Origin: Hyphomonas sp.
GTDB taxonomy: Bacteria; Pseudomonadota; Alphaproteobacteria; Caulobacterales; Hyphomonadaceae
Direction of reading: 5' to 3'
NCBI GenBank assembly: GCA_020638455.1
Contig: JACKIK010000007.1
Coordinates: forward strand, 1-60,954
Length of the DNA stretch: 60,954 nt
Under the pieces are notes generated by a model, which was not told the origin of the DNA, did no database searches, and saw only the letters and a list, made by a program, of their open reading frames with translations. This document shows, piece by piece, positions 1 to 8,121 of the stretch (position 1 is its first letter; each line of letters begins with the position of its first letter). The position numbers were made by a program, and so were the translations under genes.

Positions 1-449
1 CGGCATCGCTCGCGATTCTTGGATTTCTTGCCTGGAACCTGCCGGGGCGGCTTTATGCCGGGGATTCCGGTTCGCTGGGGATCGGGGCGCTGTTCGGGGG
101 TGCCAGCATCGTGGTCGCGCAGGCAACGACCGTCTGGACGGCGGCCATTCTGTTCCTGCCTTTTCTCGTCGACGTGATGCTGACTATCCTCTGGCGCGCC
201 CGTTCCGGCCGGTCGGTCATGACGGCGCACCGCGAACACGCCTACCAGCTGATGATCCGCGGGGGCTGGGCCCATCTGCCGGTGGCGGCGATCTGGTGGA
301 GCTTCAGCGGCATTTGCTGGTTTGCCGCTGCCCGGGCACCGGCACATCTCGCAATCTGGGTGTTCCTGGGCCTTGCGGCTGCCGGCAGCGTGCTGTGGTT
401 CGGGCAGCGCCTGACGCTTGGCCGTCACCTCGAAGCGGATGGTCGCTAG
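1..449 (+). CDS. Glycosyltransferase family 4 (WecA/MraY-like), C-terminal part
   Basis: This is the 3' end of a gene that starts before the window; the frame is open from base 3 and about 148 residues are visible. The peptide contains YAGDSGSLGIGALFGG, matching the GDSGS-type active-site loop of polyprenyl-phosphate sugar-1-phosphate transferases (WecA/MraY family). It then has hydrophobic segments and an HREHAYQ motif like the conserved His loop of the family. Such enzymes move a sugar-1-phosphate from a UDP-sugar to undecaprenyl phosphate at the inner membrane, starting O-antigen, capsule or similar glycans. The sugar cannot be told. Its stop codon overlaps by four bases the 3' end of the convergent prenyl synthase gene. 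Confidence 0.75.
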   Translation, partial: ASLAILGFLAWNLPGRLYAGDSGSLGIGALFGGASIVVAQATTVWTAAILFLPFLVDVMLTILWRARSGRSVMTAHREHAYQLMIRGGWAHLPVAAIWWSFSGICWFAAARAPAHLAIWVFLGLAAAGSVLWFGQRLTLGRHLEADGR

Positions 450-1492
450 AAAGCGCGGCTCACGCAGAAATCGGCAAGGTCTTCGAGCGCTTCACGATAG
501 GGGGATTCCGGCAGCGTGCGCAGCGCCGCCTTGGCCAGCGCCGCATAGGCTTCCGCTTCCTGGATCGTTGCTTCAGCCGCGCCGGTCGCACGGATCAGGT
601 GCACGGCGTGGGCGAGGTCCGTATCGACCTGTGTTTCCGGGTTCATCACGCGGTCCCAGAACGCCCGGTCCTCGTCCGATCCGCGCCGCTTGGCGATGAT
701 CACCGGTAGCGTGATCTTGCACTCGCGGAAATCGTCGCCGACGGACTTGCCGATCACGGCTGTGGTACCGCCATAGTCGAGCACATCGTCGATGATCTGG
801 AAGGCGAGGCCGAGATTCTTGCCATAGGTCGCGAAGGCGTCGGCAAAGGCGTCGCCGCCCGCGGACAGGGCTCCGGTCTCGGCGGCAGCCTCGAACAGGG
901 CGCCGGTCTTGGCTTCGATGATGGTGAGGTATTCTTCGGTCGGCAGGTCGCGCTGGCTCATGGCGGCCAGCTGCCGGACTTCGCCTTCGGCAATCGTCGT
1001 TGAGGCGGTTGCGAGCCGGTCGAGAATGGCCAGGCTCCGCGTTTCGACAAGCAGATTGAAAGCGCGCGCGAACAGGAAGTCCCCGACGAGGATGGAGGCC
1101 TTCTCGCCCCAGATCGCCTTCGCGGCGGGCTTGCCGCGCCGCAGGTCGCTCTCGTCCACCACATCGTCATGCAGGAGCGTTGCCGTGTGGATGAATTCCA
1201 CGGCTGCGGCGAGCACATGGGTCGAATGGTTCGGCTTGCCCACGGCATGGGCGGCCATCAGCGTCAGCATCGGGCGCAGGCGCTTGCCGCCCGCCGAGAC
1301 AATGTAGCCGGAAAGGTCCGGGATCACTGCAACCGGGCTCGCAGCCCGCGCGGCCAGGATGTCCTCGACGGCGGCCATGTCCTCCGCCACCAGAGCCTGC
1401 ATACGGTCCACCACCGAGCCGGAGGCAGCCTTGCCTTTCGGTTTGGGGGACAGGGTCAAGCGGAGCTCCACGGCGGTTGGCGCTGTTGGCAC
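446..1492 (-). CDS. ispB: Polyprenyl (octaprenyl-type) diphosphate synthase
   Basis: A trans-isoprenyl diphosphate synthase of 348 residues, the usual length. The first aspartate-rich motif is DDVVD (residues 109-113, inside LLHDDVVDES) and the second is DDVLD (235-239, inside FQIIDDVLDYGG). GKRLRP near residue 69 fits the isopentenyl diphosphate binding site. These enzymes condense IPP onto an allylic primer to build the ubiquinone side chain. Chain length (octa-, nona- or decaprenyl) cannot be read from sequence, so the ispB symbol is by family. The roughly 20 N-terminal residues are poorly conserved in type, so the true start may be slightly inside. It is transcribed away from the lipoprotein gene at 1616. 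Confidence 0.85.
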   Translation of the reverse strand: MPTAPTAVELRLTLSPKPKGKAASGSVVDRMQALVAEDMAAVEDILAARAASPVAVIPDLSGYIVSAGGKRLRPMLTLMAAHAVGKPNHSTHVLAAAVEFIHTATLLHDDVVDESDLRRGKPAAKAIWGEKASILVGDFLFARAFNLLVETRSLAILDRLATASTTIAEGEVRQLAAMSQRDLPTEEYLTIIEAKTGALFEAAAETGALSAGGDAFADAFATYGKNLGLAFQIIDDVLDYGGTTAVIGKSVGDDFRECKITLPVIIAKRRGSDEDRAFWDRVMNPETQVDTDLAHAVHLIRATGAAEATIQEAEAYAALAKAALRTLPESPYREALEDLADFCVSRAF

Positions 1493-1615
1493 GAATTAGG
1501 CTTAAGCGAAGGCGGTGGCAAGAACGACGTGGCACCGGGCCGCAGTCAATTGTGCCGTTCTCACGGTGGTGTGAAGGGCTGGCGGGATGGGGGCGTTGCA
1601 GGGTACAAGGCGTAC

Positions 1616-2107
1616 ATGAGAATTCTGCTTTCCGCTCTTGCGCTTGGACTGGTGGCAGCGTGCGCCAGCACGGCGCCTTACGGCCCCGCATCGAAGCCCG
1701 GCGCGGTGGGATATGACACCATCCAGATCGAGAATAACCGCTACCGGATCTCCTATACAGACAGGGATCCGGCGAAGGCTCATGACCGGGCCCTTCTGCG
1801 AGCCGCCGAGGTGACGCTGGAGGCGCGTCAGGAGTGGTTCGAGATCACCAGCGCCTATGTCGACGAGGCATCCGCGGGACGGCCTGCGGGCGGGACGTCG
1901 ATCTCCATCGGCGGGGCAACCGGGTCGCACGGGCGCTCCAGCGTCGGCGTGGGCGTCGGATTTGGCATCCCGCTGGGCGGCAGCAGCGCGGGCCCGGTCA
2001 CCGAAGTGCTTGAAATCGTGACGGGTTCCGGAGAGAAGCCCGACCGGCCGTCGGTCTACGACGCGCGGTCGGTGGACATCAACCTCAGGAGCGCGGCCGT
2101 TTCCTGA
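1616..2107 (+). CDS. Lipoprotein resembling the CC0125/CC1285 family
   Basis: A predicted lipoprotein of 163 residues. I chose ATG 1616 because the peptide then opens with a clean signal peptide ending in the lipobox LVAAC (Cys16). The mature part has a short conserved-looking region (IENNRYRISYTDRDPAKA), an alpha-helical stretch and a Gly/Ser-rich segment of SVGVGVGFGIPLG type. The layout resembles small alphaproteobacterial lipoproteins of the CC0125/CC1285 type, from memory and not by search. Function is unknown. Its TGA shares one base with the ATG of the DUF2007 gene, so the two are probably translationally coupled. Confidence 0.7.
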   Translation: MRILLSALALGLVAACASTAPYGPASKPGAVGYDTIQIENNRYRISYTDRDPAKAHDRALLRAAEVTLEARQEWFEITSAYVDEASAGRPAGGTSISIGGATGSHGRSSVGVGVGFGIPLGGSSAGPVTEVLEIVTGSGEKPDRPSVYDARSVDINLRSAAVS

Positions 2108-2316
2108 TGGAAGAAGTCTTCCGGACGAACGATCTCATCAAGCTGAGCTATGTGGAGCACCTGCTGCAGGAAGCGGGGATCGAGTATTTCGTGGCGGACC
2201 GCCACATCTCGGCGGTTGAGGGAAATATCGGCGCCTTCCCGCGCCGCGTTATGGTGCCCCAGGGCCAGAAAGCGCGTGCCGAAACCGTTCTACAGGGGAT
2301 CGAGCGCGGATGGTGA
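2107..2316 (+). CDS. DUF2007 domain protein
   Basis: A 69-residue cytoplasmic protein that fits DUF2007 over its whole length. It starts with EEVFRTNDLIKLSYVEHLL, then the LQEAGIEYFVAD stretch typical of the family, and ends with VMVPQGQKARAETVL. Members are called putative signal-transducing proteins, but no activity is established. It overlaps the lipoprotein upstream by one base and the methyltransferase downstream by seven bases. In other proteobacteria DUF2007 genes also often sit beside a methyltransferase, so the linkage may be functional; that is inference. Confidence 0.8.
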   Translation: MEEVFRTNDLIKLSYVEHLLQEAGIEYFVADRHISAVEGNIGAFPRRVMVPQGQKARAETVLQGIERGW

Positions 2317-3035
2317 CGGAGGATACGGTCTATCAGGGCCGGGTGCGTCTGGTGCAGCCGGAAGCCGGGTTCCGGGCCGGGACGGATTCGCTGCTGCTGG
2401 CGGCGGCGCTGCAGGCGCCGGCCAAGGGCGGTGAGGTGCTTGAACTCGGCTGCGGATGCGGCGGGGCGCTGCTGCCGGCGGCGTACAGGCTGTCAGCAAC
2501 GGTGATCCTGGGTGTCGATTCAGATGAGCAGATGGTGACCCTGGCGCAGCGCGGCGTGATGCTGAACGGCTTCGACGGGCGTGTCAGCGCCGAACAGGGT
2601 GAAGCCTCGGAATGGGTCCGCGGCCACGAGAACCGCTTCGACCTCGTTTTCGCCAATCCCCCGTATTTCGAGCCGGGCCGAATCTCGGAACCGGGCGAAG
2701 GCAAGGCGGGCGCCTATCTCGAATCGCTGGACCTCGCCGGCTGGGTGAAGGCGATGGTGTTCGCCGCGAAACCGCGCGCGCCAATTGTCATGATCCACCG
2801 CGCTGCCGAACTTGCCCGCATCCTGACGGCGTTCGACCGCCAGACCGGGGAAGTCGCGGTGCTGCCCATCGCCTCGAAGCCGGACGAAGTAGCGCGGCGC
2901 GTGCTGGTGCGCGGCCGCAAGGGGCTGAAGCGCGGGCCGGTGAGCCTGCTCGCCCCGCTGGTCACCCATCTGGAGGACGGATCGCCCAGCCCCGCGCTTG
3001 AAGCGGTGCGGCGTGGCGAGGGAATCGCCTGGTAA
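2310..3035 (+). CDS. TrmN6-like SAM-dependent methyltransferase
   Basis: A class I methyltransferase of 241 residues. The glycine-rich SAM loop is LELGCGCGGALLPAA (from about residue 44), and NPPY (116-119, in VFANPPYF) is the signature of N6-adenine or N5-glutamine methylases. The opening RVRLVQPEAGFRAGTDSLLL matches the tRNA1(Val) A37 N6-methyltransferase group, in which the QP-GYR-G-D-LLLA stretch is typical. The likely role is tRNA adenine methylation; the exact target is inferred from family. It overlaps the DUF2007 gene by seven bases and is the third gene of the 1616-3035 cluster. Confidence 0.8.
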   Translation: MVTEDTVYQGRVRLVQPEAGFRAGTDSLLLAAALQAPAKGGEVLELGCGCGGALLPAAYRLSATVILGVDSDEQMVTLAQRGVMLNGFDGRVSAEQGEASEWVRGHENRFDLVFANPPYFEPGRISEPGEGKAGAYLESLDLAGWVKAMVFAAKPRAPIVMIHRAAELARILTAFDRQTGEVAVLPIASKPDEVARRVLVRGRKGLKRGPVSLLAPLVTHLEDGSPSPALEAVRRGEGIAW

Positions 3036-3115
3036 GCCCGAATTGTTCTTGCGGTGACCCGTTTCGACCCCATTTCTCGCTTATAAGCACTGAGAGGGGC
3101 GGAAAGGAGCGAACC

Positions 3116-3241
3116 TTGTTTGGCGTGCTTTATTGGTCCTTTTTCGCGCTAGGCCTGTTCATCGCGCTGATGGGCTTTCCCGGCTTTTACAATCTGGTCA
3201 CCGGCCATCGCGGCGGGTCGCTGGACCATAAGGGCTGGTAG
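3116..3241 (+). CDS. Small membrane protein (41 residues), TTG start
   Basis: A short frame with a good AAAGGAG-type ribosome site (about 3103-3109) placed seven or eight bases before a TTG codon. The peptide has one strongly hydrophobic segment (YWSFFALGLFIALMGFPGF) followed by a short polar tail ending in SLDHKGW, so it looks like a single-pass membrane protein. No family recognised. It lies 80 bases after the methyltransferase and ends three bases before the stop of the convergent RES gene. Evidence is the ribosome site plus the coherent membrane topology; a chance frame is possible. Confidence 0.45.
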   Translation: MFGVLYWSFFALGLFIALMGFPGFYNLVTGHRGGSLDHKGW

Positions 3242-3243
3242 CA

Positions 3244-3747
3244 TCAGACGACGAGTGGCCGGGACGGGCCGCTGACCGCAACGGCGGGTCCTCCGGCGCA
3301 ATTCCATCGGAACAGCACGAGGTGCCAGCGATCCGGCGCGCTGCGGGCGGTGTAGATCATGCCGTCCGCGCCGGCGCGGCGGGACGCATCGGCCGGCCGC
3401 CATGTGTGTGGCGCCTCGCCGCGTGCGCGCTGTGGCTGCCAGGGGATTGCCGCATGGGCCGCATCGATGCCGAGCCGGTCACAGAGGGCGGCGTCGCGAA
3501 GGTCCACGATGCGCGCCGGGCCGAGCGCCAGCGGCACGGTCACGCGGGGCGGATCACCCGGTCTGAGGTAGGCTTCGACAGCTTTCAGCGCCCAGTCCGG
3601 CCGTGAGGACATGTAGAGGGCCGGCTCGCCGTCATGATGGAACCGGCCTTCGGGGCTGCGGGCGCCCTGCAGGGAATCGGTGGCGTGTTCCGCATAGACG
3701 ATGCGGAAGAAGGTTCCCGAGATGACCGGAAGTTCACACGCTTGCAT
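3244..3747 (-). CDS. RES domain protein (toxin-like NAD+ hydrolase/ADP-ribosyltransferase family)
   Basis: A 167-residue RES-domain protein. Supporting stretches are FFRIVYAEHATDS near the N-terminus, GRFHHDGEPALYMSS, ALKAVEAYLR (the conserved Glu region), VVDLRDA-type strand ARIVDLRD, and the C-terminal strands DGMIYTARS and HLVLFRWN. Known RES proteins such as MbcT and ParT degrade NAD+ or ADP-ribosylate a target and normally pair with an Xre/DUF2384 antitoxin. No such partner is adjacent. I start at Met 3747 because the longer frame runs into glyQ on the other strand and its extra residues look non-coding. Either an orphan toxin-like enzyme or a housekeeping RES protein. Confidence 0.75.
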   Translation of the reverse strand: MQACELPVISGTFFRIVYAEHATDSLQGARSPEGRFHHDGEPALYMSSRPDWALKAVEAYLRPGDPPRVTVPLALGPARIVDLRDAALCDRLGIDAAHAAIPWQPQRARGEAPHTWRPADASRRAGADGMIYTARSAPDRWHLVLFRWNCAGGPAVAVSGPSRPLVV

Positions 3748-3859
3748 GAGCCCGCCCGCTCGCACGGTTCGCGGCATCTGGCAATCCGGCAGCCGGGCGC
3801 TTGCGCGCAAAGAGGCAGGGCGGTAGGTCCGGAAAGACCAGCCATACCGGACCCGACCG

Positions 3860-4765
3860 ATGCCCGCACCCAAGGCCAATGCCAAGCCGAAATCCTTTCA
3901 GGACATCATCCTGACGCTCCAGAATTACTGGGCGGCGCAGGGCTGCGCGATCCTGCAGCCTTACGACATGGAAGTCGGCGCCGGTACGTTGCACCCGGCC
4001 ACTGTGCTTCGTGCCCTCGGGCCCAAGGACTGGCGGGCGGCATACGTCCAGCCGTCGCGCCGGCCGAAGGATGCCCGCTATGGCGAGAATCCAAACCGGC
4101 TCGGCCACTATTACCAGTACCAGGTCATCCTGAAGCCGAACCCGCCGAACCTTCAGGACCTGTATCTCGAAAGCCTCTACCGCATCGGGATCGACCCGAC
4201 CGTGCATGACATCCGCTTCGTGGAAGACGATTGGGAGAACCCGACCGTCGGGGCCTGGGGCCTCGGCTGGGAAGTCTGGTGCGACGGGATGGAAGTCAGC
4301 CAGTACACCTATTTCCAGCAGGTCGGCGGCCTCGACGTGCGGCCGGTCTCCGGCGAGCTGACGTACGGGCTCGAACGCCTCGCCATGTATGTGTTCGGAG
4401 TCGACAATGTCTACGACCTGCCGTTCAACGATCCGGACTCGGAGGTTCCGCTGAGCTATGGCGACGTGTTCCTGGAGAACGAGCGCCAGCAGTCTGCCTT
4501 CAATTTCGAGTTCTCCGATGTCGAGATGCTGAAGCGCTGGTTTGCCGACTGCGAGACACAGTCGAACGCGCTGCGCGCGGCGGGCAAGCCGCTGCCGGCC
4601 TATGATTATGCGCTGAAGGCGTCCCACACCTTCAACCTGATCGATGCCCGCGGCGCGATCAGCCCCACCGAACGCCAGGCCTATATCGCCCGCGTGCGCG
4701 ATTTGGCGCGCGGCGCGGCGGAGCAATGGGCCGAGCAGGAAGCAGCACGGGCAGGCGCAGGATGA
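3860..4765 (+). CDS. glyQ: Glycine--tRNA ligase alpha subunit
   Basis: The alpha chain of the bacterial alpha2beta2 glycyl-tRNA synthetase, 301 residues, full length. After a short Lys/Ala leader the family-typical opening appears: FQDIILTLQNYWAAQGCAI followed by QPYDMEVGAGTLHPAT. Other matching stretches are RPKDARYGENPNRLGHYYQ and GLGWEVWCDGMEVSQYTYF. It charges tRNA-Gly together with glyS. Here glyS does not follow directly: four other genes (4762-8045) lie between the two subunits. The stop codon overlaps the next start in ATGA. Confidence 0.97.
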   Translation: MPAPKANAKPKSFQDIILTLQNYWAAQGCAILQPYDMEVGAGTLHPATVLRALGPKDWRAAYVQPSRRPKDARYGENPNRLGHYYQYQVILKPNPPNLQDLYLESLYRIGIDPTVHDIRFVEDDWENPTVGAWGLGWEVWCDGMEVSQYTYFQQVGGLDVRPVSGELTYGLERLAMYVFGVDNVYDLPFNDPDSEVPLSYGDVFLENERQQSAFNFEFSDVEMLKRWFADCETQSNALRAAGKPLPAYDYALKASHTFNLIDARGAISPTERQAYIARVRDLARGAAEQWAEQEAARAGAG

Positions 4766-5244
4766 GAGCCGCGTTGCTCGCACTCGCGCTGGCCGGCCTG
4801 ACAGCCTGTGGTGGCGCATCCAGGCCGGAGGACGGCGAGCCGCCGCTCTACAGGTACAAGAGCATGGAGGCGGCCGTGGACGAGGCGCGCGCATCGCTTC
4901 CGGTGTTCTGGGATGCGTTCAATTCTGGCGACGCCGCTTATTCGGACTTTGCGCTGAATGTGATCACGCCGTCCAAGCGTTACACGGCCGAGCATGTCTG
5001 GGTCGTGGACATCAGGGAAGCCGGCGGCCGCTATCACGGCACCATTACAAAGGATCACGAGATGGATGACGGCTTCGCTTCGGGCGACGAGGTCGATTTC
5101 CTGCCTGGGCAGATTGCGGACTGGCGCTACAAGGAAGGTGGCCGGTTCCGGGGCGCCTATACGAGCCGGGCGATGCTAGATCTGGCGCCGGGCGCCGATA
5201 CCGGTAATATCCGGGCGCTGTTCCATGACAGCCCGGTGCCGTGA
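4762..5244 (+). CDS. DUF2314 domain lipoprotein
   Basis: A 160-residue predicted lipoprotein with signal peptide and lipobox LTACG (Cys16). The mature part resembles DUF2314 (YegJ-type): SMEAAVDEARASLPVFWDAF, then FALNVITPSKRYTAEHVWV and GTITKDHEMDDGFASGDEV, where charged residues and a loop before a Trp-rich strand (IADWRYKEGGRFRGAY) are typical. Function unknown. ATG 4762 was chosen because it overlaps the glyQ stop in ATGA and gives the lipoprotein signal. It is the first of four genes separating glyQ from glyS and is probably co-expressed with glyQ. Confidence 0.75.
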   Translation: MRAALLALALAGLTACGGASRPEDGEPPLYRYKSMEAAVDEARASLPVFWDAFNSGDAAYSDFALNVITPSKRYTAEHVWVVDIREAGGRYHGTITKDHEMDDGFASGDEVDFLPGQIADWRYKEGGRFRGAYTSRAMLDLAPGADTGNIRALFHDSPVP

Positions 5245-5296
5245 CCGCGTGAATCTCGCCGGCAGCGGCAAGGACAGCGAAAGTGGAGGAATTCTG

Positions 5297-5539
5297 ATGG
5301 CAGAAGAACCGGAAATCGGCGGGCGCGAGCCGGTCGCGGTGGATGTCGAGGAAGGCAAGACCTACTGGTGGTGTGCCTGCGGGCGTTCGAAGAACCAGCC
5401 CTTCTGCGACGGCAGCCACAAGGGCACCGAATTCGTGCCCAAGGCCTGGGAAGCGCCGAAGACCGGTACGGTCTGGTTCTGCGCCTGCAAGCGCACGGGC
5501 AAGAGCCCGCTGTGCGACGGCAGCCATCACGCCCTCTGA
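5297..5539 (+). CDS. Double CDGSH iron-sulfur domain protein
   Basis: An 80-residue protein with two CDGSH-type zinc-finger-like motifs: WWCACGRSKNQPFCDGSH and WFCACKRTGKSPLCDGSH. In this family three Cys and one His of each motif bind a labile redox-active 2Fe-2S cluster (mitoNEET and Miner2-like class). Two motifs in one short soluble chain are the common bacterial form. The start at 5297 follows a clear GGAGGA ribosome site; a longer frame from 5225 lacks one. The role is probably iron-sulfur or redox handling; the partner is unknown. It lies between glyQ and glyS. Confidence 0.9.
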   Translation: MAEEPEIGGREPVAVDVEEGKTYWWCACGRSKNQPFCDGSHKGTEFVPKAWEAPKTGTVWFCACKRTGKSPLCDGSHHAL

Positions 5540-5599
5540 ATTTTCGGCCGGGCCAGCGGGCCGGGTAGTCGCGGACCAGTTTTCAGGGATCGGATATTC

Positions 5600-6109
5600 A
5601 TGAGTGTGCGGACGGTGCTTGCCTGTGCGGGCATGGTGATTTCGGCGAGTGTGCTGTCGGCTTGTTCCGATGGCGGGCTTGGTGCGTTCGGCGGCGACGG
5701 GGGCGGCGACGCGAACGCACCACGGATCGAGCCCTTCCTGTGGGCGGACCGGCCCGCTTATTGCGCCTTCCTGCCGTCCGGCACGAAGTTCAATCCGGGC
5801 GACAAGTCGACCTGGGAGTTTGTGTTCGTCACCACGCCAAAACCGGGCCTGCCAGTCGCCGCGTCGCCGGCCGTGATGCAGATCGACGGCGAGCAGGTGA
5901 TCCTCAGCCGCAACCTGATGGCGCCGGGCTCGGACCTGCAGACCTGGGTCTACCGCGAAGACGGCAGCATGCTGGAAGTGGAGCTGAAGCTGGAGCAGCC
6001 CGCCGCCGAAGTGGGCGGCGTGACCCATGGCCCGCAGAACGCCACGCTGCGCATACGCGGGCCGGTGAAGGGGCCGGCCATGGAAGTGCGGGGCGGCTGC
6101 GGCCTTTGA
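5600..6109 (+). CDS. Hypothetical lipoprotein
   Basis: A 169-residue predicted lipoprotein: signal peptide with lipobox VLSAC (Cys22), then a Gly/Asp-rich linker (GDGGGDANAP) and a globular beta-rich domain. The domain includes STWEFVFVTT, VMQIDGEQVILSRN, LQTWVYREDG and a MLEVELKLEQ strand. No family recognised. It lies 60 bases after the CDGSH gene and about 60 bases before the caspase-WD40 gene, in the same orientation, so it is probably part of the inserted cassette. Whether the cassette is one transcript is unknown. Confidence 0.6.
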   Translation: MSVRTVLACAGMVISASVLSACSDGGLGAFGGDGGGDANAPRIEPFLWADRPAYCAFLPSGTKFNPGDKSTWEFVFVTTPKPGLPVAASPAVMQIDGEQVILSRNLMAPGSDLQTWVYREDGSMLEVELKLEQPAAEVGGVTHGPQNATLRIRGPVKGPAMEVRGGCGL

Positions 6110-6170
6110 CGGTGGCGCGCTTGGCGCCGGGACGCCGTCAGGGTAACCTTCCTGAAACGGAGGAGCCCCG

Positions 6171-8045
6171 ATGTTTCGTTCGCTCAGCCTGCTGCTCTTT
6201 GCAGCCTTTGTCGCCCTTGCTGCCTCGGCCGGCACAAAGCGCGCCCTGATCGTCGGTGTCGGGGACTATGCCCAGTTGCCCGACCTGCAGAAGACGACCG
6301 GCGATGCGACGGGCTATGCCGATGTTTTCTCGAATGATCTCGGCTTCGAAGTCACCCGGCTGATCGATCCGACGACGGTCGGCTTCCTGGAGGCGCTCGA
6401 CGGCTTCCTGCAGTCGATCGAACCGGGCGACGAGGTGGCGTTCATCTATTCCGGGCATGGCTGGTCCGACGGGGCGGACAATTTCCTCGCCTTCAGCGAT
6501 GCGCCGCTGGAGTCCTCGGAGTTTGCGCTCCGCCACCAGACGATTTCCCTGTCGACCGGCGTGCTGGCGGAGATCAGGGCGCGCAAGCCGGCGGTGCTGT
6601 TCGCGATTATCGACGCCTGCCGGGACAATCCGTTCGATACGGGTACGCGGTCCGTGACGCGGGGCATGGTGCGGCAGGAGATCGTGCCGGGGACGCTGGT
6701 CGTCTATGCTGCCGGCGCGCGGCAGAGGGCGCTCGACCGGCTGGGGCCGGACGATGACTCGCCGTACTCGGTGTTCACGCGCTCGATGCTGCCGCTTCTG
6801 AAAAAAGCCAACGTGCCGCTGCAGTTCAGCGTGGACGAGGTGCGTGACGAAGTGTCGGCGCTGGCGCAGACCATTGAGCACGACCAGCGCCCGGCGATCT
6901 ATTCCGATATCTCGGCGGGCTTCTGTTTTGCGAGAGAGTGCCAGCAGAAAATGGTGGCTGATCAGGAGACGGTGGACTGGATCTACATTTCCAGTGACGG
7001 CTACACGCAGCTGGATGTCTGCGAGAAGTACCGCCGGCACCTGGAGAAGTACCCGGAAGGCCGGTTTGCAGCGGTGGCGAAGCGCAATCTCGCCAATCCG
7101 CCCTGCGCGGAGACGCGCCTGCGCCTCAAGCAGGCGGCCTGGTATGCGGACCTGCAGGGCCATTCGGACGATATCTACGGGCTGGACTACAGCCCCTCCG
7201 GCCGGTTTCTGGCCAGCGCCTCGGCGGACAATACGGCGCGGCTCTGGGTGGTTGGTATGGGCCCCAACACGTTCGGCCAGTCGACTGTGTTCGAGGGGCA
7301 TACGGAGCCGGTCATGTCCGTCCGGTTCAGCCCGGATGAGGAGTATATCGTCACCGCCTCGAAGGACGACACGGCCCGGATCTGGCGGGCGACCGGGGGC
7401 GAGGCTGTGCGCGTGCTGCGCGGACATACGGGCGATGTGAACTATGCTGATTTCAGCCCGGACGGAGACCGGGTGGCGACCGCCTCCAGCGATGGCACGG
7501 TGATCGTCTGGGATGTTTCGACAGGCGATAAGCTGTTCACGATTGCGGGCCATGAGCAGGCGGTGCGCTCGGTGCGGTACAATCCGGAGGGCAGCCGGCT
7601 GGTGACGGCCTCCAATGACGGCAGGGTCAGGGTGTGGGACGCCGGTACCGGGGCGGAAGTGCGCACGCTCGAGTCGCTGGAGGTGCCCGCGACCTATGCG
7701 GAGTTCAGCCCCGCCGGTGACCGCGTGATCGTCGCCTCGGCCGACCACCGGGCCCATATCTGGCGGGAGGACGGCGACCCGCTGGTGCTGACCGGCCAGA
7801 ACGGACCGCTCTACAACGCCACGTTCAGCCATGACGGGGAGATGATCGCCACGAGCGCCGACGACCGGGTTGCCTGGCTGTGGGACGCGGAGAACGGCGC
7901 GCAGCTCGCCCAGATACAGGACCTCGGCGCGTTCGGCGCGGACTGGGTAGCGTTCTCGCCGGACGGCAAGATGCTCGCGGTCGCCATGAAGGGGGCCGAC
8001 CTGCAGCTCTGGCAGCTGACCTTCGAGGATGCGCCGGTTCCCTAA
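6171..8045 (+). CDS. Exported caspase-like (peptidase C14) protein with seven WD40 repeats
   Basis: A 624-residue fusion. Residues 1-20 are a Sec signal peptide ending in ASA. Residues about 23-260 are a caspase fold: RALIVGVGDYAQL opens the domain, YSGHGWSDG carries the catalytic His (His96) and IIDACRDNPF the Cys (Cys150). A link follows. From about residue 328 to the end are seven WD40-type repeats, with four clear GH...D...W blades such as EGHTEPVMSVRFSPDE, RGHTGDVNYADFSPDG and AGHEQAVRSVRYNPEG, so a full beta-propeller is expected. The protein is likely periplasmic. Bacterial caspase homologues of this type cleave after basic residues, but the substrate here is unknown. It directly precedes glyS. 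Confidence 0.85.
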   Translation: MFRSLSLLLFAAFVALAASAGTKRALIVGVGDYAQLPDLQKTTGDATGYADVFSNDLGFEVTRLIDPTTVGFLEALDGFLQSIEPGDEVAFIYSGHGWSDGADNFLAFSDAPLESSEFALRHQTISLSTGVLAEIRARKPAVLFAIIDACRDNPFDTGTRSVTRGMVRQEIVPGTLVVYAAGARQRALDRLGPDDDSPYSVFTRSMLPLLKKANVPLQFSVDEVRDEVSALAQTIEHDQRPAIYSDISAGFCFARECQQKMVADQETVDWIYISSDGYTQLDVCEKYRRHLEKYPEGRFAAVAKRNLANPPCAETRLRLKQAAWYADLQGHSDDIYGLDYSPSGRFLASASADNTARLWVVGMGPNTFGQSTVFEGHTEPVMSVRFSPDEEYIVTASKDDTARIWRATGGEAVRVLRGHTGDVNYADFSPDGDRVATASSDGTVIVWDVSTGDKLFTIAGHEQAVRSVRYNPEGSRLVTASNDGRVRVWDAGTGAEVRTLESLEVPATYAEFSPAGDRVIVASADHRAHIWREDGDPLVLTGQNGPLYNATFSHDGEMIATSADDRVAWLWDAENGAQLAQIQDLGAFGADWVAFSPDGKMLAVAMKGADLQLWQLTFEDAPVP

Positions 8046-8121
8046 GTACAGGGACGCAGCTTGACCCGCGCGCGGGCGCCTGTAAGCCGTGCAGGCTTCA
8101 ATCCTGACTGGCTGGACCCCC

